A DNA stretch of 64,000 nt, from NCBI GenBank assembly GCA_010015675.1, contig ML977038.1, positions 62,001 to 126,000 of the forward strand, in the 5' to 3' direction. Under the pieces are notes generated by a model. The model did no database searches and was not told the origin of the DNA. It worked only from the letters and a program-made list of their open reading frames with translations. This DNA is from Byssothecium circinans (taxonomy: Eukaryota; Ascomycota; Dothideomycetes; Pleosporales; Massarinaceae). Of this stretch, positions 16,661 through 27,820 are shown piece after piece. A program made the position numbers and the translations under genes. Every line of letters starts with the position of its first letter. Position 1 is the first letter of the stretch.

Positions 16661-17274
16661 CTTGTTAGGGTTTTAAGGGCAGTGGGTGTAATATAAAAGA
16701 ATGTGTTTTTATTGCGGTTATTTGAGAATGATTCCATTATTGTCACCGGGCTGCAACGTGGTCGCTTTTCGTGTGACGTTGTTGAGCAACAACGGTACGA
16801 GTTCACGATTTGCATTGATCAATTCCAAGATGACTGAGACTATTTCATAATTATTGCTTCAATAGACATAGTGTTGAGTGTCTGGGCTGGTATTAATTCA
16901 TGGTACAGTTGATGACGCATTAGAATGTTGTGGTTGGACTATTACCATCCGCCTCAACCATAACTGGATCTCAGGACCTCCTCTTAAGGCGTTGTTTGCC
17001 CCACTTATTAACTTTGCATTTATGAAATCTCCTTTTCAACATTGGTGAGCGCTTTTACCTTGAAAATTAGTGACTCGACAAGAAAAGTTGATTCAGGAAT
17101 CGAGCTCGTGAAGTATTTAAGGACCCCCCTTTCCTGTACTTTCCAGAAAAATCTTCCAACACAACTTCACCCACTTTCCCATTTCGATCAGCAAAACCTC
17201 CCAACCTCCCACGAGCCATCGAAGCACCGATTCAACATTCTCGTGATCAAAAAATTCCGACTCCCGACGTCGCA
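16661..17274. other. Divergent promoter region between two RING genes
   Basis: AT-rich 614 bp between two head-to-head starts. A TATTTAAG element lies near 17113, about 160 bp before the ATG at 17275, followed by a CA/CT-rich leader. Confidence 0.5.
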
Positions 17275-18457
17275 ATGGCCACTCCATTCACCACCACGCG
17301 TGAAGACTTCTTCACCTCCTGCCTCAATATCGACGCTCGCAACCTCAACGAAGACAGCACTCTTTGCGTGATCTGCGCCGATGAATTTCCCACGTCCGCC
17401 ATCAGCCTCGAAGCCTACCTCACAGGATTCGACGAATTACCCTTCGCCCAGTTGAAGAACAACGGGGTCGACCAACCGGTCTGCCTTCCTGCGGCCATGT
17501 GATTGGCAGCAACTGCCTCACAGTATGAATCGAGGAGTCCAAAGCCAACACGTGCCCACTTTGCCGAGCTATGCTATTCAACGAAGCAAAAACCAAATCC
17601 CAAGTCCATCAAATCTTCGAAGAATCCGACCGTCTGAGCGACTTACCAATCAGAGTGCTTCTCACCCCTGACTGGCTGGGGAAAACTTCACAAGAACAGC
17701 AGCGGTGGTGTATGGCTCTTTCGGTAGAGCGGTCGGAGCAGGAAAAATACATCAAAGTTCTGCTGGGGATAATTTTCAAGACAGCTGCAAAGGTTGCTGG
17801 GATTGGGAAACGGGCTGAAGATATGGTGTTCCCCTGTATGGGCTTCAGAACCAATCGAGGAACTGCTGAAGACTTCACCAATTTCATGGACAGCTATCTT
17901 CCCAAGTTCTTGAAAGTCAATCGCCTTCCTCCTAATGACGTGCTTTCCGCCCTGCTTGGTAATCCGGAGGTTTCTCTTGCTTACGAAGCCGTTGCTGCTT
18001 ACCTCCTGAATGTCGTGGCGAGTGATAAAATGGCTTCGTTGACGAGAGGAGATCAGGTTCCAGGACCTTACGGAGGGTATATAAAGGGCGAATATGGTCT
18101 CTTTGATCTGCCTGGTTTTTGGTTCAACGTCATGAAGGATCGTATCTCTAACGGGAGAACGGAAGGACCTTTGGATAAGAAAGTGAGGATATTTGAGGAC
18201 TTATGGATACGATCTTTTGTGGAGTTTTTGAGATTGGACTATCGTTTAAGGTTTGTCAGAAGACGTATGAAAGATCTACAGGGACACGTATTGTGCTGGG
18301 TCCACAAGTCTATGAGGCGTGGCAGCTCGTGTATGAAGAAGCCGTGGACGAGGACGAGGAGGAGGAAGAATCGGACAACGAAAACGAGGATGAAGAGAAT
18401 GAAGACAATCAGAACCCTTCTAGTAATGCCGCCGAGGATAACGATGCGGGGTGTTGA
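17275..18457 (+). pseudogene. Disabled RING-finger gene
   Basis: The first frame (17275-17502) begins MATPFTTTREDFF, carries CVICADEF, then runs out of frame within the RING. Shifting by one base near 17488 continues the domain as CGHVIGSNC, but TGA at 17526-17528 interrupts it where the family would have Trp; NTCPLCRAMLF follows in frame. A long conserved-looking body extends to about 18235, after which the plausible acidic C-terminus (VDEDEEEEESDNENEDEEN, stop at 18457) lies in another frame, so a second frameshift sits at about 18235-18255. Introns that could rescue these breaks would be too short or would remove the RING core. Two shifts and one nonsense codon argue for a true pseudogene rather than one sequencing slip. 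RING form and NTCPxCRxxLF match the divergent neighbour, suggesting an old duplicate pair. Confidence 0.75.
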
Positions 18458-18761
18458 AGGAGCATGGAGAATGCTTTGGAGGGCGATGACGGAGAGAAAA
18501 TCGATACCGTGGGTGATCCTCCGACAAGCATTTGTATGATCTTTGTACAAAACGGATTGGACTGTCAGGCCTGCTGCGTTATGTTTGTGCGTTTTTCGGC
18601 GTAGGTCGTCCTGCAAATCATTCACTACGAAAACCCCAGACTTCCACATTATACTTCCATTCCGTGATGTTCTATACTAACATAGTGATATACTAGCTAC
18701 CACTTTCCCAAGGTCAAACTAAGAAAGCGTTGCCAAACACCTCATCCAACCCATAGATAGC

Positions 18762-19769
18762 TCAAGCAGCGCCCTTCCTGGACTTCTCCGCAACCTCCAT
18801 ATAAGACCCCATCTCAATCTCCTCAATAATTCCATTTTCAGCCTTAATCTCCCACCCCAACTCCTCCCTCGCCTTCCTATTCGACACCCTATTCTCCGAA
18901 GCCAAAAACGTCGCGAAGAAATCGCCCATCTTCTGCACCGCCACATCATACGGCATTGAATGGCGAGGGATGCCGACGCTCTTGCAGATAGTCTGAGCGA
19001 GCTCACCGTGCGTAACATGCGTCTCGGACGTGGCGTGGTACTCTTCCCCAGCCCTTCTTTTATTCGCAGGTACAAGCGCGCGGTATCTTCGACATGAATT
19101 GTGGTGATGCGAGCTTTTCCATCGTTGATGTGGACTCCGGCTCCTGCCTGCGCCCATATATCCATGAAGAGCTTGACACCGCTTCCGCCGCGGCCGTAGA
19201 CGAAGGGAGCTAGCCTGCAGTAAGAGACGCGGATGCCGTCTTTCGCATGCGCGAGATTTTTATCCTTGTTAAGAACAATCCTAATAGAAGTACAAGATCA
19301 GCCATCATTCAACTAGCATGATGTTCGTGGGAGAAGCTTACCAACGAAAGGGATGATCCTTGTCCCATCCAGGACTGCTCTCATCTGTCTCTTTTTCTTC
19401 AGGATGAGCTTTGACGTAGAGGCTCCCTCCCGTGAGGATCAGCAGCTTCCCGCTTCCCTTCAATCCAGCAGCTAGCGCAGCTACAGCGGCATTATTGATG
19501 GAGAAGCGTTCCTCCATGGTCATCTTGCCGTCAACGAGAAAGTCTGCAATGTTGATCACGACATCGGCTTTGGCAGTTTCGCGCTCGAGGATAACGAGAG
19601 ACTTTAAGTCGCCGCGGATGGGCGTGGCACCGAGGCTTTTGAGCTTGGTGTCGCTTTCTTCGGTGCGGGAGAGTGCAGTGACGGTATAACCATCGGCAAT
19701 GGCGTACTCGATAACTACGCTGCCGATGAAGCCACTGCCACCGGTGATGAAGATAGTTTGGTCAGACAT
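18762..19769 (-). pseudogene. NAD(P)-binding epimerase/dehydratase-like gene with one frameshift
   Basis: Extended short-chain dehydrogenase of the NAD-dependent epimerase family. Exon 1, 19769-19342, starts MSDQTIFITGGSGFIGSVV with the nucleotide-binding TGGSGFIGS. A 61-bp intron (19341-19281) joins to exon 2, which continues with LAPFVYGRGGSGVKLF and HVEDTARLYL. At about 19060-19080 the family sequence (PANKRRAGEEYHATSE to a normal end at 18762) moves to another frame. Reading straight on gives an unrelated Arg-rich tail ending at 18719. No intron fits: the gap would be 17 bp. The repeat-like string cttgtacctg suggests a slippage deletion. If the base calls are right, the C-terminal half is lost; if it is an assembly slip, this is an intact enzyme of about 315 residues. 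Substrate not inferable. Confidence 0.65.
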
Positions 19770-20915
19770 GTTGGTGGGATGTAAGTGAGATGGCTTGGGG
19801 AAGGATAGAAAGACGTGAGGTTGTTGAAGTGGTTGATGAAGCAGTGTATGAGAAAGTAAATCAATCAGAAGCTGACTGAATATGTTTATGATGGAAATGA
19901 AGTCCGAGGAAGTCTACTCTTCCTATACTTCTTTGAACAGTTGAATTATCTCTGCGAGGAACGGGTATACCGGACTTACCAGGTCGAAATCATGTATAAC
20001 CGTCGCTTCATGATGCTTTGACATGTACATGCCGTGCGAAAAGGTGTTGTCGGTACTGAATCTTGAAGACTATCGACCCCTTGGACATTACGTATGTAGC
20101 TTAAGCAACGAGAATGTGGATGAGTGTATAACGCCACTAACCCTTTTTCGTATTCTGGTAGAGCTGCAAGGTACCGTCATGTGACTGGCTCGCTTCTAAG
20201 GCATGATGAGGCTGGAGACTGCGATGTCATTTAGAGCGGAGCTAGAGCGCGGAGTTAAGCCTGGGGCCGAAATTCTTTCTCCCCAACCACTCTACAACAT
20301 TCATTTCACAGGCTACACTCCACTTTTATGGAATAATTATGCTTGCAAAGTATTTCAATTAGTGGCTATCAATGAGCTAGGACTAGTTGTGTCTACGCTC
20401 GTCATCTGTGGAATCTTCATAACATTAGTTACAGGATACGATCTCAGTCCCTACTTCATCTTCTCTTCTAATACAGACTTGTTATTATAAAGTAACAAGG
20501 CGAATTTTTACTGTTGCACTATGCTATGCCCGCCACTTTATTGACTGTTAACCTGGCGGAGATTGAACTTCAGCAGAGGAAGACCATGCCACTTATGATC
20601 GATATTCGAGACTAATGGTATCTTGTATTGGCATATTGAGTTTACCCAAACGTATACTACCGAAGAAACAACCATTTGCTCAAACCCAACCCAAAATCTC
20701 TGTGCTCTCCACGCGGACCTCCCAAGCCGTAACATCGCCCCAAAAGACGCGTGTGCAGTGGTATAAAACGGCAAGCCGCCAAAGCAGTGCCCATTAATAT
20801 TATATATTAAAACTCCCATTCCGTCCGTAAAGAAAACGCATCCAAATCATAGCGTCTCCTTGATTGATAAGAAGTAGTCTAAATCAACCCCTCTGAGCTG
20901 GGTGACCCGTGCATG
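19770..20915. other. AT-rich intergenic region
   Basis: About 1.1 kb. One 95-codon plus-strand frame (20203-20490) has hydrophobic stretches but no recognisable family or flanking signals and is not called. Otherwise nothing seen. Confidence 0.5.
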
Positions 20916-23900
20916 CTACGCAACGGAGCAGCTTCCGCCATTATTGCCTTCTGCATTTTCATCCTCATTGCTGCTTTCACTGGTACTCTCGTCATCTGAC
21001 GAGACATCGACTGTCTTGCTGCCCGGACCGCCTCTAGCCAACCTGCTCAGATTGCTCGTTCTCGGATCGAACGTTGTCGACTTTTGGGCCGCAGCCGCCT
21101 TCACTTTCATGTTAGAAAGCTGGCTCCTGATGCTGAGAAACTTGGAGTATGTGGTGCGGCGAGCGGCGGCAAGCTGAGAGATCAATTGTGAGGAGCCTCG
21201 AGCGGAACCGGAAGGTGTGGGTTGCGTAGCTGGTACAGCAGGCGTGTTGGTGGGAAGGAGGACTGGAGTCGCGCGCGGTGCGGGCTGTGAGAGACTTGCT
21301 AGTTGGGAAGACTGCCTCGCTGGAACGAGAGTCTTCGCTTGCTCAGATACTTCTGGGGGGAATGATGGAGATTCTGCACCTGCGACTGGCGAACCTGCCC
21401 TGTCGACATCTGGCATCTCAGTGTCTTCATCCTCGGTGTCAGCATCTTCGATCGGGTGATCGCCATTGTCGGATGAGTCGTCACTGTCCGAACCTCCATT
21501 GGTATTGGGAGCCTTGGAAGACTTTGTGCGAGATTGTGATCGTGAAAGGCATGGAAATGGAGAAGAAGATGTATCAGATCCATCCTCGCTGTTTGTTTTG
21601 TCAGGAGTTGGTGAGCGACTCAAATAACGTGCTGGTCGGCGCGACACTTCAGGCGAGGATCTTCTGGAGTCAGCGTGACTCGCAGACTTGGATTTCGTTT
21701 TACCGGTGTCATCATCGTTGTCGCTTTCAGACTCAGTAGTTTTTTCCTTCCCAGCAGTGCCGCTTGGCTGACCAGCTCCGCCGAAATGCCAGGACTCTGC
21801 GTTCCAGGGTACTGCGTTGGTAGCAGTTTCTTCTTTAACGCTCCGCTCGATTTCAAGATTATTTGGTGGCTGCTCTTCAGTTCCGAGGTCTTCGATAGCC
21901 TCGATAGATTCGACTGTGTGAGCATCATTTGCTTGGGATGGCGTATCGATGGGAGCGAGACGGTCTTTCACGTCATCTTCAGAAGCTCCATGAAGGTCAA
22001 TTACTTTTGACACCGGGTCGACTGGCCTCTCACCGAAGACTTCACGAACTGGGTCTTGTTCTCTCCTTGATTCTTCGTGCCCATCGGGGAAAATCTTCTT
22101 CATCACACGAGCATGTTTCTTTCCTGCACTCTCCTTGACGCCATTTATAGGTGGATGGTTCCTTGCAAGACGGGAAGTTTTGGCGTTACCTGCACCTGTT
22201 ACTCCACCTTTCTCCTTAACATCCTTGTTAGGATAGTCCGACATGGAAATGCGACTAGAAAGTACAACGGCCTCATCGGTGGAGTTCTTATGTTGCGACT
22301 TAATGTTGCTAGTAGGTTTCTTTGCGACTTGAGAAGGCTCCTCTTCTTCGGCGGGTGCTATTGCGTTACTCGTGGCTTTTGCCTTGCGCCCAGGACGTCG
22401 ACCAAGAATAGCCGATGTAGCCTCATTAGCTGAACCAGCTTGTGCCTGAGTGTTACGATTCCCCGGCTTTGCAGAGTTGGCTTTAAATGCTTTCAGCTGG
22501 TCAACCGAAGCACCTTGTAGGTGCTTAACATTATCTGGAAGAGGAACCTTCGACCTCTTCGGCAAGCTCTGCGATGTGCGTGACGAGGATGGTGGCACTG
22601 CAGAAGGATCACTGTCCGGAACTGCATAAACATCTTGTTCCGTTGATGCAGGTATTGAAGATGCGGCAACAGTGCCCTTACCGGGGCCTTGTTTTCCCGT
22701 CTGCTTCGACTTGAGCTTTGTTCCCGCTTTTCGCGTGTTCTTCGCCGGATTCCGAGAGTCGGGCGGTTTCACCGTTGACACGAGGTGTGATCCTTGCCGG
22801 CCCGATGCTATTGCCTCTTGGGCAGAAGGGGTTCGAACAGGAATAATTACTTTGGGTGAAGGATGTTTGCGGGCCCTTGAAAATGATTCCATTGTCCCAG
22901 ATTGTGCAGTTAAGGTATGCGTGGGCTCTTTCGTTGAAGTGGTTGAGAATGACTGTGGAGTGCCTGTGTTGGCAACATTTGAACCAGCGCGCCCACGTGG
23001 AGTCTTTGACTGTTGTCTTTTCCTTTGAGAAGTCTGCACACCGAGGTTCTCCAACGACGTACTAGACTTCTGTTGGGGTGTACGCGCATTCTTGAAGGCA
23101 CTCATGTTTGCTGCCATGAACGGAGGCTTCTTCGAGCTGCGAGTATCTGTTGGAGCCTGCGAATGGTGTCGTGGTGCCGGAGTAATCGCAGCTGGGCTAG
23201 CCTTACTCGCGCCATCTGCCAATTGAGAGGGGTAATGATTAAGCAGGTCTGCCCCTTGGTGCGCATGGTTCTGGGTATGCATAACATTCGACGTCCGACC
23301 ATATGATCGGCGAGACACTGGCCTAGATGACTGCTTCATGAAAGGTGCTTCGCTCTCTTCTCTTGCAACCCTCTCTTTGGCTGACTCTTGCGATACGGTC
23401 TTGTTTCGTTCGGGGGTCGATCTTGGTGACACCCGAATCGCTGCGTCTGTGGAGTCTTGCTCGGGAAGCGAATCATTTGAGTTGACATCCACCAGTGTAT
23501 CATCATTCTCATCCGCCACATCACCAGCTGTCCCCTGCTCGTCCCGAAATTCGTCGAGGGGTTGCCGTTCATGGGTGTCATTGGTCTGCCGCCGAGGGGT
23601 TGGGGCAAGTCGACGAGACGGGGTTGCGGGTTTTCTGGGCACACCGAGCTCCGGCGACTCTTGCTTGATGTCCACCATGAATTCCGTATTTCCGGTTTGC
23701 ATGTTCTCGCCAATAACTAAGGAGCTTCCTGACTTTGTTCTTCGTCCTCCATTGACCTGTGCCTGGAGGCTAGATCTCCCAAGATCAGCGCCGCCACTAT
23801 ATTCCGACTCGATGGACCGAATGGGCTCGTCGCGCGCGGGTTCCAAGTCCATGAGCTCCTGCTGCGCATTCTCTAACCGCCTTCTTTTGTCAGCGCGTTC

Positions 23901-24370
23901 CTCGCTCGTTTCCCGTATCCGTTTTTGTTTACTGCCCGGGCGGAGATTGGAGGTTGGCGGCATCGAAAAGTTTCGGTTGACGAAGCTAGGGACAACTTTG
24001 ATGGCGCGCATCTGAGGATCTGTTTCGCCCTCAAAAATAGCGCCAATGGTGTCGCCCACGTCCAAGTCGCACTCGTAGGCATCCTGTAACTTTTTGATCT
24101 CGAAGCACCTACGCGACGTTAGTCCCCCGCCATTCCTTTATGGTGCAGTACTCACGAGGCTTCTAGCTGACTGAGGTAGTTTCTCTTGTAGCGGTCTTCG
24201 ATCTGTTGCCAGACCTGCTCAATCGTGTGTTCCAATTCCACCGGCAGCGCGAACTTTCGAGACTTCGTGAAAGCTTGCAGCGCGGCGGCTTGATGCGGTC
24301 CGCGGGCATTTTCAGCGACGAGGGAGAGGACCTCAACGGTTAATCGCATACGCGTCGCGGGGGTCGCCAT
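20916..24370 (-). CDS. Dnt1-like nucleolar protein (Cdc14-binding N-terminal domain)
   Basis: Two exons, 24370-24156 and 24108-20916 (47-bp intron), giving 1135 residues. The first 110 residues (MRLTVEVLSL, KFALPVELEHTIEQVWQQI, KKLQDAYECDLDVGDTIGAIF, IKVVPSF) match my recollection of the ubiquitin-like N-terminal domain of fungal Dnt1/Net1-type proteins, which anchor the Cdc14 phosphatase in the nucleolus. A basic stretch follows (KQKRIRE, ADKRRR), then about 1000 residues of Ser/Pro/Lys-rich disorder with many S/TP and SQ sites and acidic blocks (SDNDDDTGKTKS, DADTEDEDTEMPD). The family assignment rests on the N-terminus only; the tail is too diverged to judge. The ATG at 24370 lies in a compact divergent promoter shared with the orphan gene at 25120. 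Confidence 0.7.
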
Positions 24371-25119
24371 CGCTATGGAGATGCCGGCGGCTGGCGTGTT
24401 TAGAGGCGCGGGAGCGTCGTGGGTGGTAGTTGTTAGTGAGGTTAGAGCTGTTCAAGGTTTAGAGAAAGTTCAGGCGGGAGGCTTCCTATTGGCCGGGACT
24501 TAGCGTGGTCACTTGTCACTCTCACCAACACCACCACACGCTGTCAATATTGACCATTCAAAGTTTGACTCACCTACGATCCGCTACAAGGGGGCTCTGG
24601 AATTGTCCTGCAATGCTCCGACCGAATGTATACAGCCACCCTTGTCGCATAATCGAATTTCAGACAAATGAATACATGTTAATTACATTGGCGTACCCAT
24701 CCGGAACCGTGGACCCGTGGACCCGACGTAGGAGCGGCACGTGAGAGCGCGTTGTCCTCGAGTCGCGAGTTCGCTGGGGCCCCAATACAGTCTGCCAAAG
24801 TCTGCCTCCCCATCTCAGGTGGAGTTTTATGTTTTTTGTGATCGCAATCTATCTCGTCCTGCACATTACATCCTCAAGCCTCAGCGTAGTTGTAGTTGCC
24901 AGTCAAATAAATAATAATCCAAAGAATTTGAGAAATTAAAGAGATATAATATGAGGAGGTGCTGGAGTCGCACTTGCCTGGCCAGTGCACGTGGAAGGAG
25001 CTCTCGCCATCACCGGGGCGACTACCCTCACCTCGTCCGCTGCAATTGCCCACAGACTTTTTCTACTCTCCCACCAACAACAATCCGCCGCCCACCACCA
25101 TTCACTACAACGTGTCACT
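24371..25119. other. Divergent promoter region
   Basis: Between the Dnt1-like gene and the orphan gene. Contains a short direct repeat (cgtggacc twice, about 24708-24724) and an AT-rich patch at 24905-24950. No gene seen. Confidence 0.5.
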
Positions 25120-27636
25120 ATGACAGACAAGATGAAGAAGCGCAAGGTCAGTTCTCTTCAATTGACATACTTTAGCTGACCTCTGCTAGGCTGTATCGCC
25201 TGATCGCACACGCGTCAAACGTGGCCGAAAGACAGTATCAGACACTCCTACCGACGTCACGGAGCCGTCTGCGGGCCTCCCAACATCAACTGACTATGGC
25301 TTTCGCCTCGACGTCATCTGCACGCCTAACATCAACCAAAAGATCTTCAAGGGCGCCGTCCACGGTCTCATCGAGATATGCTTTCCGGACAGCATCCTTG
25401 ATGAACTAAGAGTGGGCGTAATAGAAGCCCACATGAGGGAAGGCCATGCCCTGGAAGAAAACGTTGTGAAGATGAGAGAACTCTGGAAATCAGCAATGAT
25501 TCATCGTGTCTCATGGATGCTCGCCAGGTACCTGGACCAGCCCGGAAACATGCAAACAGCTTTCGCGGCAATTGCTGCCGCGAGAGAGGCGATACATGGC
25601 AAGCTGGGAGCAGAGGACGATGGAGACGGCCATGATGCCGAGGCTGAAGGAGAGTCCGAAGCCGACGAAGAGATTGTATCTGATATACGAGCATCAGTCG
25701 AAGACTGTAACCTCCGTGAGGCATCTGCTCCTCGAAAGCTACCCCGGCCGTCTGTGGACAAGAGGAAGGGCAAGAAGTCTGGAAAAGAGACATGTTATCT
25801 GCAGGAGGAGAACAATGACCCCGACGAAGATGCCGTTGCCACCTCGCCCAATGCACCCGATGCGCGAAGGACGACAAACAACAAGGCGAAGAAGGCATCG
25901 AAGACTTGGCGATGGGACGTCGAAGCAGGAACTGTCACGCTTCAGCAAATACCGGAATATTTTGGAAAAGTCGGTGACCTTTTCGCGTTCCACGCGTTGC
26001 CTGTCGTCAAAAGAAAGCTTGGCCCAACGACGGAGAAGAAATTGATACGACAGAGTATCGACACTTTGATAGCTGGTACGTCCTTTCGAGTTCTCTGTAT
26101 GCAACATGCAGTGACACCCCTCAGGATGAGCTCTGCTAATTTTGAATCTGAAACTAGACATTCCGGATGAAGAATGGAAGGAATGGGTGCTCAGCTTTCG
26201 CAAGCTCATTGAAGGTGACCTCTCCATGCTTGACCGAGCTGATCATGACGAAACGGCCGAAACCGAGGGCATTTCACGCGCTACCCCCGCACCAGTGTTG
26301 AACAGGCAGCGTCGTGATGTGAGCCCAAGGGTATACGACGAGCAAGCGGGGGATCGAATTCTGGGCATCAAATTCGAGCGAGAGGGTCATGCTGATAGTG
26401 AAGAAGCCGAAGTCCCCCTTGCCCAATCCGTTCCTCTAACACAGGATGAACCTCGGAATGACGACGAGGGAGTACAAGAACCGCAGCCAGTAAGTATTGA
26501 ACGCATATTGCTAGGCCCTTTTGGTGCTCTGGCGGTGCTCCCTTGAATCTAAAATTACACAGTCTTGAGCTCAATCCTAACTCTATCAGGTGGCCCAACA
26601 TTCCATTGAAACGCCCATAGTTGACCTTTTGTGGGGAAAGGCGCCGTTCCTGTATCATGATCAGCATGATGTGACTCGGACCATAATGGAAAACCTTCAG
26701 AAACGCATACGATCGGACGTAAGTATGGTTACAGTACCTGGCCCAAGATATAGCATGACTCCGCCAAAAAGTCGGCGGAGTATATCCAGAAGTCCCACAT
26801 GCTCCACGAGGAGTCATTTACTTACTTTTATCAGTCTATCATTGTGCAATGGCTTCTAGGTCCTGATACTACTCGTACAAAGAACCAGCTTCGAATTGAG
26901 CTGTCCTCGGCGTTCCCTGTCTCTGCTGATCGCTACCGATACCACGAAGTTCGAGAAGCCATGGACAAGATTCTAATTCCTTGGGTATCTGCCAGGCCTG
27001 CATCATTTTGGGAGATCATTGGTGCACCTATCTTCTTCACCGACATTTCAATAGTGAGTGTCTCCTATATGATAAAATCCCTCTTCTCACCCCAGTGTGT
27101 AGCGCAAGAAGCCACTTCAGCAACTTCTTATTGGGGGAAATTGCAATCAAATCGGCCATAATCGGGAATTTGCATATTTCATCTGCAAAAAGTTGCGGAG
27201 GCGTGGCATACCTGAGGTCTGTCGCATTTGCTCCTTAGAAAACATGAACTAACCTGAGAAAGCGTTTCCGTTGCAGTCGCTCATCAGTCGTATGGAGCGA
27301 AGACATACACAACATTCTAGGCTTAGACATCCATATTACGCTAAAGCGTGGTTTTCTGGAACGAATACTGCGTGAGGTTGCTTTCTTCCACCGGGACAAG
27401 TTTCCAGAAATCAGCTCCTCAAAACTTGTTTAGAAGTGGAAGCAGATTACCGGGCTCAGTTGGTAGAGCGGTTTGGAGTATGGATTCTTGGATACGAAAT
27501 GCAGCTGGTTGAGCCTCCGGAAGGTATGATTCCGGGCAAAGTAGTCCTCCTCAGCCGATCTCTTTGGTCTGAAACATTATCCAGTCTGAGATCGGAAGGG
27601 CAGCGTTGCAGAGCTAGACAAAACATGTCGAATTGA
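25120..27636 (+). CDS. Unrecognised multi-exon protein
   Basis: I do not recognise this family. Eight exons can be joined: 25120-25146, 25190-26075, 26158-26489, 26590-26718, 26781-27053, 27103-27220, 27288-27371 and 27434-27636, giving 683 residues; the join 27220/27288 is the least certain, the others have good GT-AG ends and phase. The N-terminus is basic (MTDKMKKRK, RVKRGRK), suggesting nuclear location. A helical block at about 40-140 (IFKGAVHGLIEICFP, MRELWKSAMIHRVSWMLARYL) is followed by acidic disorder, then WRWDVEAGTVTLQQIPEYFG. The second half is globular with conserved-looking blocks (DLLWGKAPFLYHDQHDV, TYFYQSIIVQWLLG, GGNCNQIGHNREFAYFICKK, VERFGVWILGYEMQL). No catalytic motif is evident. 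Preservation of frame across eight exons argues that it is expressed. Confidence 0.65.
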
Positions 27637-27820
27637 CGGTTCTTTCATTAGAGATTTCGACCTATCCTAAAATTTGCTCGTGCTCATTCGATTACACAGT
27701 ACCTGGATCCCAAAAGACCGCAATCAAGACCGTACTCTCCTCAGTGAGATCAAGCATGTCGAGTCCTGGTAGACTTAAACTTCCACAGCAAATCTAGTCC
27801 ATCTCACGCCCATCTCATCC

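Noticed and set aside
20203..20490. 95-codon plus-strand frame with hydrophobic segments
   Set aside because: AT-rich setting, no family, no neighbours or signals to support it.
23338..24015. 225-codon open frame on the plus strand
   Set aside because: Antisense to the Dnt1-like gene; Ser-rich shadow of the opposite coding frame with no domain.
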